Part shown: piece by piece, positions 1-9,094 of the stretch | Layout: every line of letters starts with the position of its first letter | How positions within the stretch are numbered: the first letter of the stretch is position 1 | Source: Collimonas silvisoli | GTDB lineage: Bacteria; Pseudomonadota; Gammaproteobacteria; Burkholderiales; Burkholderiaceae_D | NCBI RefSeq assembly: GCF_018305005.1 | Contig: NZ_JAGQEG010000044.1 | Coordinates: 1-45,053 of the forward strand | Length of the DNA: 45,053 nt | Direction: 5' to 3' | Notes under the pieces: model-generated | What the model saw: only the letters and a program-made list of their open reading frames with translations | Told to the model about the DNA's origin: nothing | The model's database searches: none | Made by a program: the position numbers and the translations under genes

Positions 1-248
1 CGCCACGCGCCTTGCCACCACACGTTTTGGTTGGAACGCATCTCCCAAATCAATTGTTAACAGGCCCTAGCCTTTGGGCTGATCGCCCGGATCCGATAGC
101 GTCATCGGTATTAAACAATAGAACAAGCGCACCCGATATGCAACGTTTTTTTCAATTAAATTTAATTTAGAATTTTATTTTCACGCATTGCATTCGGTGC
201 ATGAAAAATCTTTATAATTGCTTCACGACATATATCAGAAAGAACACC
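1..248. other. Left-edge non-coding region upstream of the RpiR gene
   Basis: No convincing coding region is visible. The stretch from about 140 to 200 is very AT-rich, unlike the GC-rich genes around it, and contains the perfect 14-bp palindrome aattaaatttaatt at 154-167. This is where the promoter and an autoregulatory site of the following RpiR-type gene would be expected, but no clear -35/-10 pair was recognised. The left part (1-120) may be the end of an intergenic region belonging to a neighbour outside the window. Confidence 0.4.
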
Positions 249-1115
249 ATGGCAGATACGCCGACTGTCGACCAGTTGATGCTGCAGATCGCGGAGCAAT
301 ACGCAACGCTTTCGCGCCAGTTGAAAATCATCGCCACTTATGTAGAGCAGCATCGCAGCAGCCTGATGCTGGAGAGAATCAGCGACATCGCCGAGCACTG
401 CAATGTGCAACCGTCCGCCATCGTGCGCTTTGCCAAGCAATTCGGTTTCAGCGGCTTTAGCGAAATGCAGGCGGTTTTCCGCGATGCCTATACAGCGCAG
501 GCGATACCGTCGCAAAACTACCAGCAACGCATCCGCAAGCTGATCGACGCCAAACAGACGCCGTTGAGCAGCGGTTCAATGGCGCGCGAGTTCATCGACG
601 CCAGCCGCAGCGGCCTGGATGAGCTGTTGAACGGCATGGACGACACGCAGTTTGAAGCGGCGGTCAAACTGCTGCAAAAGGCGGAAAATATTTACGTGGT
701 CGGCGTGCGCCGCTCTTTTCCTATCGCCAGTTATATCGTGTATGCCTTGCAGCATACGAATAAGCGGGTACACCTGCTGTCAGGCCTGGGCGGCATGTTC
801 CGCGAGCAGATCCGCAGCATCGGCAAAAACGATGTGGTGATCGCCATCAGCTTTACCCCCTATGGCAAGGAGACTCAGGCTTGCGTCCGCCTGGCGCATC
901 TGCATCAGGCAAAATCGCTGATCATCACGGATAGCCAGTTGAGCCCCTTGGCCAAACATGCGTCGGTATTGTTGACCGTCAAGGAAGGCAGCGCGTTTGC
1001 ATTCCGCTCGCTGACCAACGCCATGTGCTTGTGCCAGGCCTTGTTTATTGCCTTGGCTTACAAGCTGGAGCTGAACATCGAAGAGATTTCGGATCCGGGC
1101 GGCTACGACGATTGA
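249..1115 (+). CDS. RpiR/MurR family transcriptional regulator (HTH + SIS)
   Basis: A 288-residue protein with the RpiR layout. It has an N-terminal helix-turn-helix (about residues 20-75, with ISDIAEHCNVQPSAIVRFAK typical of HTH_6) and a C-terminal SIS sugar-phosphate binding fold (about 130-270, with ENIYVVGVRRS and DVVIAISFTPYGKET). Such proteins bind phosphosugars or related polyols and usually repress nearby catabolic genes. The start at 249 (MADTPTVDQ) is preferred to an in-frame ATG at 201 because it is preceded by a purine-rich AGAAAGA and matches the usual family length. The gene is convergent with two Gfo/Idh/MocA dehydrogenases and a transporter, so it probably controls inositol or related polyol use in the manner of proteobacterial RpiR-type IolR proteins; that link is inference from context. 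Confidence 0.88.
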   Translation: MADTPTVDQLMLQIAEQYATLSRQLKIIATYVEQHRSSLMLERISDIAEHCNVQPSAIVRFAKQFGFSGFSEMQAVFRDAYTAQAIPSQNYQQRIRKLIDAKQTPLSSGSMAREFIDASRSGLDELLNGMDDTQFEAAVKLLQKAENIYVVGVRRSFPIASYIVYALQHTNKRVHLLSGLGGMFREQIRSIGKNDVVIAISFTPYGKETQACVRLAHLHQAKSLIITDSQLSPLAKHASVLLTVKEGSAFAFRSLTNAMCLCQALFIALAYKLELNIEEISDPGGYDD

Positions 1116-1213
1116 CCGCGGAGGACCGGCGCACCCAGGTTCCTGGCCGGCGAGTTGCTTTGCATTGGCGCCGGCCCCGACCTGTTATGTCAATTTACAG
1201 CACACAGCCGCGT

Positions 1214-2263
1214 TCATAACATAATTGGCTGTTTCGACAGCAATGATTCGCGCAAGGCGATGCCGATACGGGTTGCTTCGGTGGCGTCGGCCAGCGTCAA
1301 TTCCAGCTTGCGCTGCTGGCGTATCGCATCCACAAAGGTACTGACCTCGGTCAGGAAGGCGTCTTCGAAACGCTCGAAGAAACTCGGCAGGCATTCGTTG
1401 CGAACACCGTGGGCATCGGCAATTTCCAGGCGGTTCTTGCGCGGGTTGCGGCCCACAGTCAGGCGCCCGGCCGTGCCGGTGATTTCAGTCATGGTGTCAT
1501 GCCCATGCGGCATGGTGCGCGAGGCATAGAAGGTAGCGATCTTGCCGTTGTCGAACTCGCAGATGGCGACGCCGTTATCGACATCTTGAAACTGTTCTAA
1601 ATCCTGGTGGATGGCGCGGGCGCCGCTGGCGTAGACCCGGAGCGGCTGCGGATTGCCGAGCAGCCAGCGCGCCAGATCGATATCGTGCACGCTGCAATCG
1701 AGGAATATGCCGCCGCTGGTAGCAGCGAATTTGACGAAAAAGCCATCCGGATCATATTGGTCGCAAGTCTGCGAATACACCATGAAGGGCGCACCGATCG
1801 CGCCCTGCTGGATTTTTTCATAGGCGTCTTGATAGCTGGCGTCGAAGCGGCGCACAAAACCTATCATCACCTTGAGTTGCGGGTGGCGCGCCGCTTCGGC
1901 GCTGACGCGGCGGCAATCCTCCAGATCCAGCGACAAGGGCTTTTCGCAAAACACATGTTTGCCGGCTTGCAAAGCCTGGATGATCTGCTGCGGATGGAGC
2001 GAGGTCGGCGTCACCAGGAACACCGCATCCAGCCCGTCGTGGGCCAGCAGGGCTTCGTAATCGGCATACAGATGCGGTACCTGCAGCGTGTCGCGCGCCC
2101 ATGCCAGCTCTGCCGGCAACGGGCTGCAAGCTGCCACCAGCTCAGCGCCTGCGACCCGCGACGCCAGGTTTTCCGCGTGACGCCGCCCTAACCTTCCGAG
2201 CCCGACGATGCCGACTTTCAGCGTTGGCGCGTTTGCTGGGGAGTGATGCATTTGGCCGCTCAT
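1214..2263 (-). CDS. Gfo/Idh/MocA family NAD(P)-dependent oxidoreductase
   Basis: A 349-residue protein with an N-terminal Rossmann fold (GIVGLGRLGRRHAE at about residues 18-31) and the family signature CEKPLSLD near residues 108-115, followed by the alpha/beta substrate domain containing DCSVHDIDLARWLLG. Enzymes of this family oxidise or reduce sugars, inositols and their derivatives with NAD(P). The substrate cannot be read from the sequence. The ATG at 2263 overlaps the stop of the upstream iolG-like gene by 4 nt (ATGA), implying translational coupling and a shared pathway. A second possible ATG lies at 2251. A scyllo-inositol, inosose or sugar dehydrogenase role is plausible but unproven. 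Confidence 0.88.
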   Translation of the reverse strand: MSGQMHHSPANAPTLKVGIVGLGRLGRRHAENLASRVAGAELVAACSPLPAELAWARDTLQVPHLYADYEALLAHDGLDAVFLVTPTSLHPQQIIQALQAGKHVFCEKPLSLDLEDCRRVSAEAARHPQLKVMIGFVRRFDASYQDAYEKIQQGAIGAPFMVYSQTCDQYDPDGFFVKFAATSGGIFLDCSVHDIDLARWLLGNPQPLRVYASGARAIHQDLEQFQDVDNGVAICEFDNGKIATFYASRTMPHGHDTMTEITGTAGRLTVGRNPRKNRLEIADAHGVRNECLPSFFERFEDAFLTEVSTFVDAIRQQRKLELTLADATEATRIGIALRESLLSKQPIML

Positions 2264-3252
2264 TTGAGCAACTCGATAGTACGATTTTCACGCCACGACA
2301 GGGTTGCTGCCTCGGCCAGCTCCAGCGCTTTGACGCCATCCTCAATCGTAGTACGCACTGCAGCCTTGTTGACGGCCGCATCGAAAAAGTGGGCGATCTC
2401 GCGGGCGTAGGCGGCACGGTAACGTTCGAGGAAAAAATGTTCCGGCTTGTCCTGGCTGACGCTCTGTCCGGTGGCTGCAATCACTTCAGTCGGCTTATGA
2501 TTTCCCGCCTGCAGCATGCCTTTGCTGCCCAATACTTCAAAGCGCTGATCGTAGCCGTAGGCGGCACGGCGGCTGGTATTGATCTGGCACAGGCGGCCAC
2601 GGCGGCTGCGGATGGTGACTGCGGCGCAATCGATGTCGCCGGCTTCGGCGATCGCCGGGTCGGTCAGGCAGCTGCCGGTGGCGGAAATGCTGACCGCCTC
2701 GTCATCCAGTATCCAGCGGAAAATATCGAAATCGTGGATCAGCATGTCCTTGAAAATGCCGCCCGAGCTTTTGATATAGGACACCGGCGGTGCGCCGGGA
2801 TCGCGGCTGGTGACGATCAGCATTTCAGGATCGCCGATTTCACCTGCAGCCAGACGCGTCTTGAGCGCATCGAAGGTCGGATCGAAGCGGCGCTGGAAAC
2901 CGATCATGCAAGTCACTTTGGCGTCTGCAACAGCGCGCGCGCATGCCTTGGCGCGTTCCAGCGTGAGGTCGACCGGCTTTTCGCAAAAGATCGCCTTGCC
3001 GGCTGCTGCCGCCCGCATGATCAGGTCGGCGTGGGTATCGGTGCTGGAGGCGATCAGCACGGCGCCGATGCTCGGATCGGCCAGGGCGCTATCGATATCC
3101 GTCACTTGCGCGCCATGCCGGGCAGCCAGCTCTTGCGCGGCTTGCTGATTGACATCGCTGACATATTTCAGATTGGCGCCGGCTTGCAGCACCAGGTTGC
3201 CCGCGTGAATCTTGCCGATACGGCCGGCGCCGAACACCGCTACATTGATCAT
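2260..3252 (-). CDS. iolG: Inositol 2-dehydrogenase-like oxidoreductase
   Basis: A 330-residue Gfo/Idh/MocA protein with an N-terminal Rossmann motif (FGAGRIGKIHAGN, residues 7-19), FCEKPVDL at 89-96, and the substrate-domain segment KDMLIHDFDIFRWIL, which contains the Asp/His pair expected for the active site. Length and motifs match bacterial IolG, which oxidises myo-inositol to 2-keto-myo-inositol with NAD+ as the first step of inositol catabolism. The assignment to inositol rather than another polyol is by similarity recalled from the family. It is the first gene of a pair with the downstream dehydrogenase (ATGA overlap), and a 21-bp palindrome lies 74-94 nt upstream of the start, a good operator candidate. 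The other iol genes are absent from this window. Confidence 0.78.
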   Translation of the reverse strand: MINVAVFGAGRIGKIHAGNLVLQAGANLKYVSDVNQQAAQELAARHGAQVTDIDSALADPSIGAVLIASSTDTHADLIMRAAAAGKAIFCEKPVDLTLERAKACARAVADAKVTCMIGFQRRFDPTFDALKTRLAAGEIGDPEMLIVTSRDPGAPPVSYIKSSGGIFKDMLIHDFDIFRWILDDEAVSISATGSCLTDPAIAEAGDIDCAAVTIRSRRGRLCQINTSRRAAYGYDQRFEVLGSKGMLQAGNHKPTEVIAATGQSVSQDKPEHFFLERYRAAYAREIAHFFDAAVNKAAVRTTIEDGVKALELAEAATLSWRENRTIELLK

Positions 3253-3325
3253 GTTTAGTCTCCGTTTTTACTGTCTATGTGTTTTGGTTTTACTGTCGCT
3301 TTCTGCCATTGTAGGCACGAATCCA

Positions 3326-3346
3326 GAAAAATAGAAACTATTTTTC
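3326..3346. promoter_or_regulatory. Perfect palindromic operator candidate upstream of iolG
   Basis: The arms GAAAAATAG and CTATTTTTC are exact reverse complements separated by AAA, giving a 21-bp palindrome in the 168-nt gap between the MFS transporter stop and the iolG start. Its size and symmetry suit a dimeric repressor such as the RpiR-type protein encoded at 249-1115. Binding is inferred, not shown. Confidence 0.5.
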
Positions 3347-3420
3347 GTTTATTTTTTTAATCGAATATTTTTTGCATGGCAGACAAGCCAAGTTGGCTGC
3401 CATGCGCCCCTAAACAGGGA

Positions 3421-4737
3421 TTAACGCAAGCGCAATCTATAACGCGCAGCAAGCGTGGCGATCACGCTCAGCAATGCCCCGCCGATCACATAGAAGGTCA
3501 CCGCCAGCTTGTTTTCGGTAACCGCAATCAGCCACGTAATCGTCATGCCGGCGAAACCGCCGAAAATCATCACGGCGATGTTGTAGCTCAGGGACATGCC
3601 GGTGCCTCTAGTCTGGACCGGAAAGATATCGGACAGCAGCGCCGGCATCGATGCGAAATACATGGTCATCAGCAAACCGATGACGCCTTGCGCCAGCAAC
3701 AGATTGATGAAGCTCGGGTTGAACGACAGCCAGGAGAACAACGGGTAAGTCAGCAGGACGAACAACACGCTGCTGCTCAACATGAACGGCGTGCGGCCAT
3801 ATTTGTCGGACATCTCGCCGACCAATGGCGAAAACAGCAGCATGATCACGCCGGCCAGGATGGTGGCGCTGAACGACGCGGTCGAGCTCATGCCCAACTG
3901 CTTGACCGCATAGGTCGGCATGTAGACCACCAGATACACCGACACAGTGGCCATGATGACGCTGCCGGAACCGATCAGCAAACGCACTTTCTGACTGGTC
4001 ACGATATCGCGCAGCGGCGTGCGGGTGGCGTCGGCTTGGGCGAATTCAGGCGACTCTTCCAGATTCTTGCGGATGTAGTAGCCGGCAGGACCGATCAGCA
4101 GGCCAAAGAAAAACGGCAGGCGCCAGCCCCAGGATTCCAGTTGATCGGGGGAGAGCTGCGATGACAGCAACGCACCGGCCAGCGCCGCCAGCACGATACT
4201 CAAGCCTTGGCTGGCAACCTGCCAGCTGGAAAAAAATCCTCGTCGATGCGGTGCATGTTCAACCAGGAACGCCGTCGAACTGCCGAATTCGCCGCCGGCG
4301 GAAAAGCCTTGCAGCAAGCGCGCAAGGACAATGCCAGCCGGCGCCCACAGGCCGATTTGCGCATAGGTCGGCATGATGGCGATCAGCAATGTGCCGATCA
4401 TCATCAGCAGGATCGATAGCGTCAATGCCGACTTGCGGCCGACACGATCAGAATAGGCGCCGATCACGACTGCCCCCAGCGGACGCATGAAAAACGACAC
4501 CCCGAAGGTGGCAAAGGTAATCAACAGCGACACGGTCTGGTTCGCGGTCGGAAAAAAAAGCTTGGCGATGGTGACCGCCATGGCGCTGTAAAGCAAGACA
4601 TCGAACCATTCCAATGCATTGCCGATTGACGACGAAATGACAGCGCGCCAGGTTTGCGGGTGCTGTTCGAATGATGTAGCGGTATTGTTGACCGCGGTGC
4701 CGCTGATTGCCGTGCTGTCGATTGCCGTGCTGCTCAT
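3421..4737 (-). CDS. MFS transporter, metabolite:H+ symporter (MHS) type
   Basis: A 438-residue protein with twelve predicted membrane segments and the MFS signature between helices 2 and 3 (GAYSDRVGRKSALTLS). The segments SSIGNALEWFDVLLY near the N-terminus and RLLQGFSAGGEFGSS in helix 4-5 are typical of the MHS subfamily, which imports organic acids, shikimate, betaines and similar solutes with protons. The ATG at 4737 is chosen because AAGGGGGA lies just upstream (4745-4752); an in-frame ATG at 4767 lacks such a site. Residues 2-21 are a degenerate five-residue repeat (STAID, STAIS, GTAVN, NTATS) encoded by a 15-bp tandem repeat. It probably feeds the two downstream dehydrogenases, but the substrate is unknown. 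Confidence 0.88.
   Translation of the reverse strand: MSSTAIDSTAISGTAVNNTATSFEQHPQTWRAVISSSIGNALEWFDVLLYSAMAVTIAKLFFPTANQTVSLLITFATFGVSFFMRPLGAVVIGAYSDRVGRKSALTLSILLMMIGTLLIAIMPTYAQIGLWAPAGIVLARLLQGFSAGGEFGSSTAFLVEHAPHRRGFFSSWQVASQGLSIVLAALAGALLSSQLSPDQLESWGWRLPFFFGLLIGPAGYYIRKNLEESPEFAQADATRTPLRDIVTSQKVRLLIGSGSVIMATVSVYLVVYMPTYAVKQLGMSSTASFSATILAGVIMLLFSPLVGEMSDKYGRTPFMLSSSVLFVLLTYPLFSWLSFNPSFINLLLAQGVIGLLMTMYFASMPALLSDIFPVQTRGTGMSLSYNIAVMIFGGFAGMTITWLIAVTENKLAVTFYVIGGALLSVIATLAARYRLRLR
4675..4734. repeat. 15-bp degenerate tandem repeat in the MFS gene
   Basis: About four 15-bp units encode the N-terminal residues after Met. The two nearest the start codon (4705-4719 and 4720-4734) share GATTGCCGTGCTG exactly on the plus strand; the others are more diverged. 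The period equals five codons, so copy-number change keeps the frame. Confidence 0.6.
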
Positions 4738-4921
4738 AGTTAAATCCCCCTTATATGGTCTGACCATCGTGCTTATCCGGATGCTGTTTTTCTGAACCGA
4801 TTATTGTTCTTGGTTTTCCCTCTCCTCGCTCTTTTTACTTCCGCATGCACACAGGATTGCATCTGAATCAGTCTGAGACAATAGCGCAGACTGCCGGCTC
4901 TTGCAGCGTTTCCGCAAGACG

Positions 4922-4951
4922 AAAAAAAACCCCGTTGTGCAAACAACGAGG
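4922..4951 (-). terminator. Intrinsic terminator after the phosphoribosyltransferase gene
   Basis: On the minus strand CCTCGTTGT and ACAACGGGG form a 9-bp stem (one G-T pair) around TTGC, followed directly by eight T residues. It lies about 22 nt beyond the stop codon of the gene at 4974-5510 and closes the hisZ-purA unit. Confidence 0.85.
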
Positions 4952-4973
4952 CTTTCTTGTCAAGCGTGTCCGA

Positions 4974-5510
4974 TTATCTCGATACGCCTTTTTTACTCCA
5001 GGCTTCCAGCTGGTGCGGACGCAAGCTGTCGTATTCTTCGAACGGCTGATGAATCCACGGATTGGTAGGCAGGTAATCGACGTAAAAATCCGGCTTGAGC
5101 GACGAGCAGGCTTTCCACCAGATCACCGCCGACTTTACCTCGGTCACCGGCTCATAATTTTCTTTCAGGTGATGTAAAACCTTATCCAGCGTGACGCCGG
5201 AATCGACCAGATCGTCCACGACCAGAACCCGCCCGGACAAGGCGCCGCGGCTCATGGTGATGTGCTTGCCGATGTCGAGTTCGCTGCGTGTGGTGCCGGC
5301 GTCTTCGCGGTAAGAACTGGTCGACAGGATCGCCAGCGGCACATCGAAAATACGCGAGAACACATCGCCTGGACGCAAACCGCCGCGTGCCAGGCACAAG
5401 ACCTGGTCAAACTGCCAGCCGGAGGCGTGCACATTCAATACCAGTTTTTCAATTATGCGGTGATACTCTTCCCACGAGACCCACAGGTCTTTTTCATCTG
5501 ATTTGTTCAT
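4974..5510 (-). CDS. Purine-type phosphoribosyltransferase
   Basis: A 178-residue type I phosphoribosyltransferase. The PRPP-binding loop is RVLVVDDLVDSGVTL (about residues 94-108), preceded by LCLARGGLRPG, which is usual in Gpt/Hpt-like proteins. Such enzymes transfer ribose 5-phosphate from PRPP to a purine base; guanine, xanthine or hypoxanthine is likely given the position 7 nt behind purA, but the base cannot be read from sequence. The start at 5510 (MNKSDEKDLW) is chosen because a longer form from 5555 would run 38 nt into purA. It is the last gene before a strong terminator and may supply IMP or GMP by salvage next to the AMP branch enzyme. Confidence 0.82.
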   Translation of the reverse strand: MNKSDEKDLWVSWEEYHRIIEKLVLNVHASGWQFDQVLCLARGGLRPGDVFSRIFDVPLAILSTSSYREDAGTTRSELDIGKHITMSRGALSGRVLVVDDLVDSGVTLDKVLHHLKENYEPVTEVKSAVIWWKACSSLKPDFYVDYLPTNPWIHQPFEEYDSLRPHQLEAWSKKGVSR

Positions 5511-5517
5511 ATTGCTT

Positions 5518-6834
<1,317 letters not shown>

Positions 6835-7983
6835 TTAGTCCAAATTTTTGATAATCCAGTTTCCATTTTCGAGTACGACCGCGCGGTCGCAATCGAACTC
6901 GTCTTGATCGTTTTCATGGCCGGGCAGACTCTGGATCACAACTTCCCCAGCCTTGCGCAATTCAACGATCTTTTCCTTCAAACCTGCTTCTACTCCCCAA
7001 GGCGCATGAATCGCGCGCTTGCGGATTGCTACCGGAATCAGTCTTGCCAATTCGCGTAAATCCATCGAAAAGCCGGTGGCCGGACGCGAGCGGCCGAATG
7101 CCGCACCGACGTCATAACGGCCGCCGCGCAGTATCGCGTTCGGCAAACCGGGCACATAGGCAGCGAAAATCAAGCCACTTTCGTAATGATACCCGCGTAA
7201 ATCGGCTAAATCGACGGTAACGCAATCTTTCCCTGCCGCTTCTGCCAGAGTTTCCAGCTCATCCAGCGCCTTGACGATGGCCGGCAGCGCCGGCAGCACC
7301 TGCCGTGCCTGCTGCAGCACGCTGGCATCGCCGTACAAACCAGGCAACGCCAGCAAGGCGGCGCGGGTTTGCGGCTTGTAATTGACGCTGATGGTGCGCA
7401 GCCCGGGCAGATCCTTGGCTTCCAGCAAGGCAACCAATTCGATCTCGTCCACTTTGGCGGCCTCATCGCCGCCGATAATCGTGCGCAAGATGCCAACATG
7501 ACACAAATCCAGGCGTACTTGCGTGATCCCGGCCAGGGCCAGGGTGGCCAGCGCCAGTTCCTGGATTTCAGCATCGGCTTCGAGGCCGAGATGACCGTAG
7601 ATTTCTGCCCCGATCTGTAGTGGCTCGCGGGTGGCGTGCAAGCCGATCTGACGGGTATGCAAGACGCTGCCGACATAGCACAGGCGGGTGACTGATTCGC
7701 GATTGAGCAAATGGGCGTCGATGCGCGCCACCTGGGTGGTCATGTCGGCGCGGATGCCAAGGGTGCGGCCGGATAACTGATCGACCAGCTTGAAGGTGCG
7801 CAGATCGGTGTCCTGGCCGGCGCCGGCCAGCAAGGATTCCAGATATTCCAGCATGGGCGGCATGACCAGCTCGTAGCCGTACAAGCGGAAATTATCCAGT
7901 ATCAAACGACGCAGATCTTCGATCTTGCGCGCTTCGGACGGCAAGACGTCGGCGATATTTTCAGGGAGAAGCCAATTTGGCAT
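6835..7983 (-). CDS. hisZ: ATP phosphoribosyltransferase regulatory subunit HisZ
   Basis: A 382-residue protein related to class II histidyl-tRNA synthetases but lacking the anticodon-binding region. Visible synthetase-like elements are the N-terminal [28 protein letters not shown] (motif 2-like) and LRGGRYD near residues 300-310. HisZ partners the short form of HisG and is needed for its activity and histidine feedback in the first step of histidine biosynthesis. The frame stays open upstream to 8160, but those residues have no family resemblance, so the start is placed at 7983. The gene is separated from hflC by 214 nt that include a terminator, and leads directly into purA, linking two PRPP- and ATP-consuming pathways. 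Confidence 0.93.
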   Translation of the reverse strand: MPNWLLPENIADVLPSEARKIEDLRRLILDNFRLYGYELVMPPMLEYLESLLAGAGQDTDLRTFKLVDQLSGRTLGIRADMTTQVARIDAHLLNRESVTRLCYVGSVLHTRQIGLHATREPLQIGAEIYGHLGLEADAEIQELALATLALAGITQVRLDLCHVGILRTIIGGDEAAKVDEIELVALLEAKDLPGLRTISVNYKPQTRAALLALPGLYGDASVLQQARQVLPALPAIVKALDELETLAEAAGKDCVTVDLADLRGYHYESGLIFAAYVPGLPNAILRGGRYDVGAAFGRSRPATGFSMDLRELARLIPVAIRKRAIHAPWGVEAGLKEKIVELRKAGEVVIQSLPGHENDQDEFDCDRAVVLENGNWIIKNLD

Positions 7984-8111
7984 AGGAAAAATGAATCTAA
8001 AAAAATACTTTCCGCTGACAAGATACAAACAAGATCCAAAGACCAGCGGAACAACTTCGTTGACAAAACCTGCGCCTGACTCTGGCAGAGCAGAAACACG
8101 TATAAGCGGCC

Positions 8112-8153
8112 GTCGAAAATAAGGAATGGCGCCTCTAACGAGGGCGCCATTCC
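8112..8153 (-). terminator. Intrinsic terminator-like hairpin after hflC
   Basis: The sequence GGAATGGCGCC (8123-8133) and its exact reverse complement (8143-8153) form an 11-bp stem with a 9-nt loop. Reading the minus strand, TTATTTT follows the stem. It lies 45 nt beyond the hflC stop codon and separates hfq-hflXKC from hisZ-purA. Confidence 0.72.
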
Positions 8154-8197
8154 CAGACAACTATTTACTTATTACAGCGGCTGGCTTACTTGCCGGC

Positions 8198-9094
8198 TTA
8201 CTTCTTGGCAGGAGCGTTTACGCCGCCACCGGCTGAACTACGGAAGTACTTAAAGAATTCCGAATTCGGATCAATCACCATCAAGTCCTGGCGCGTCTTG
8301 AAGCTGGCGCGATAGGCTTCGAGGCTGCGATAAAACTTGTAAAACTCTGGATTCTGACCAAATGCCTGAGCATAAATCTGCGAAGCTTTGGCGTCGCCCT
8401 CACCGCGCATCTTTTCAGCATCGCGATAGGCTTCCGCCAGAATCACCGTACGCTGCTTGTCGGCATCGGCGCGGATCTTTTCCGAATCGGCAGAACCGGT
8501 CGAACGCAATTCATTGGCAACCCGCAGACGCTCTGACTTCATGCGGTCGTACACCGAGGCGTTGATCTGGTCGACGTAATCCACCCGTTTCAGACGCACA
8601 TCAATGATCTCTACACCGATCTGCTGGGACTCATCTTGCACCTTTTGACGAATCGAATCCATCACCTTGCCGCGCTGGCCGGAGATCACTTCGCGTACAG
8701 TGCGCTTGGTGATTTCATCATTCAACGCCGCTTTGACGATTTGCGACATACGGTCCTGCGCACGCTTTTCATCGCCGCCGAAACTGACGAAATACAACTT
8801 CGGATCGGTAATCCGCCATTTCACAAAGGCGTCGATCAGAATGTTCATTTTTTCCGCTGTGATGAAGCGGTCTGTATCGGGCGGATCGATGGTCAGAACC
8901 CGCTTGTCCAGGAACAGCACGTTCTGGAACGGCGGCGGCAATTTGAAATGCAGGCCAGGCTGGTTAATCACCTGCTTCACTTCACCAAAGGCAAACAAGA
9001 TGGCGTACTGGCGCTGATCAACCACAAAGATGGTTGAAAACATCAGCCATAGTGCGACGAAAACACATATCAGCAACGAGATAAGGCGATTCAT
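8198..9094 (-). CDS. hflC: HflC, FtsH-modulating band 7 membrane protein
   Basis: A 298-residue protein with one N-terminal membrane anchor (about residues 4-24) and an SPFH/band 7 (prohibitin-like) domain (about 25-190) in the periplasm, followed by a long coiled-coil-rich region. HflC forms a large cage with HflK around the FtsH protease and modulates its access to membrane substrates. The TAATG junction with hflK overlaps by 1 nt, so the partners are coupled. The C-terminus ends in a short Gly/Ala/Lys-rich tail after the conserved DPNSEFFKYF. Confidence 0.95.
   Translation of the reverse strand: MNRLISLLICVFVALWLMFSTIFVVDQRQYAILFAFGEVKQVINQPGLHFKLPPPFQNVLFLDKRVLTIDPPDTDRFITAEKMNILIDAFVKWRITDPKLYFVSFGGDEKRAQDRMSQIVKAALNDEITKRTVREVISGQRGKVMDSIRQKVQDESQQIGVEIIDVRLKRVDYVDQINASVYDRMKSERLRVANELRSTGSADSEKIRADADKQRTVILAEAYRDAEKMRGEGDAKASQIYAQAFGQNPEFYKFYRSLEAYRASFKTRQDLMVIDPNSEFFKYFRSSAGGGVNAPAKK

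Noticed and set aside
2101-3258. Plus-strand open frame of 385 codons opposite the iolG-like gene
   Set aside because: It is antisense to a well-supported Gfo/Idh/MocA dehydrogenase, with His/Ala-rich composition typical of a shadow frame.
3375-3404. Hairpin CATGGCAG/CTGCCATG after the MFS gene as a terminator
   Set aside because: On the minus strand it is followed by an A-rich, not T-rich, stretch, so it does not fit an intrinsic terminator.
7984-8160. Longer HisZ start at 8160
   Set aside because: The extra residues include the hflC terminator region and do not resemble HisZ N-termini.
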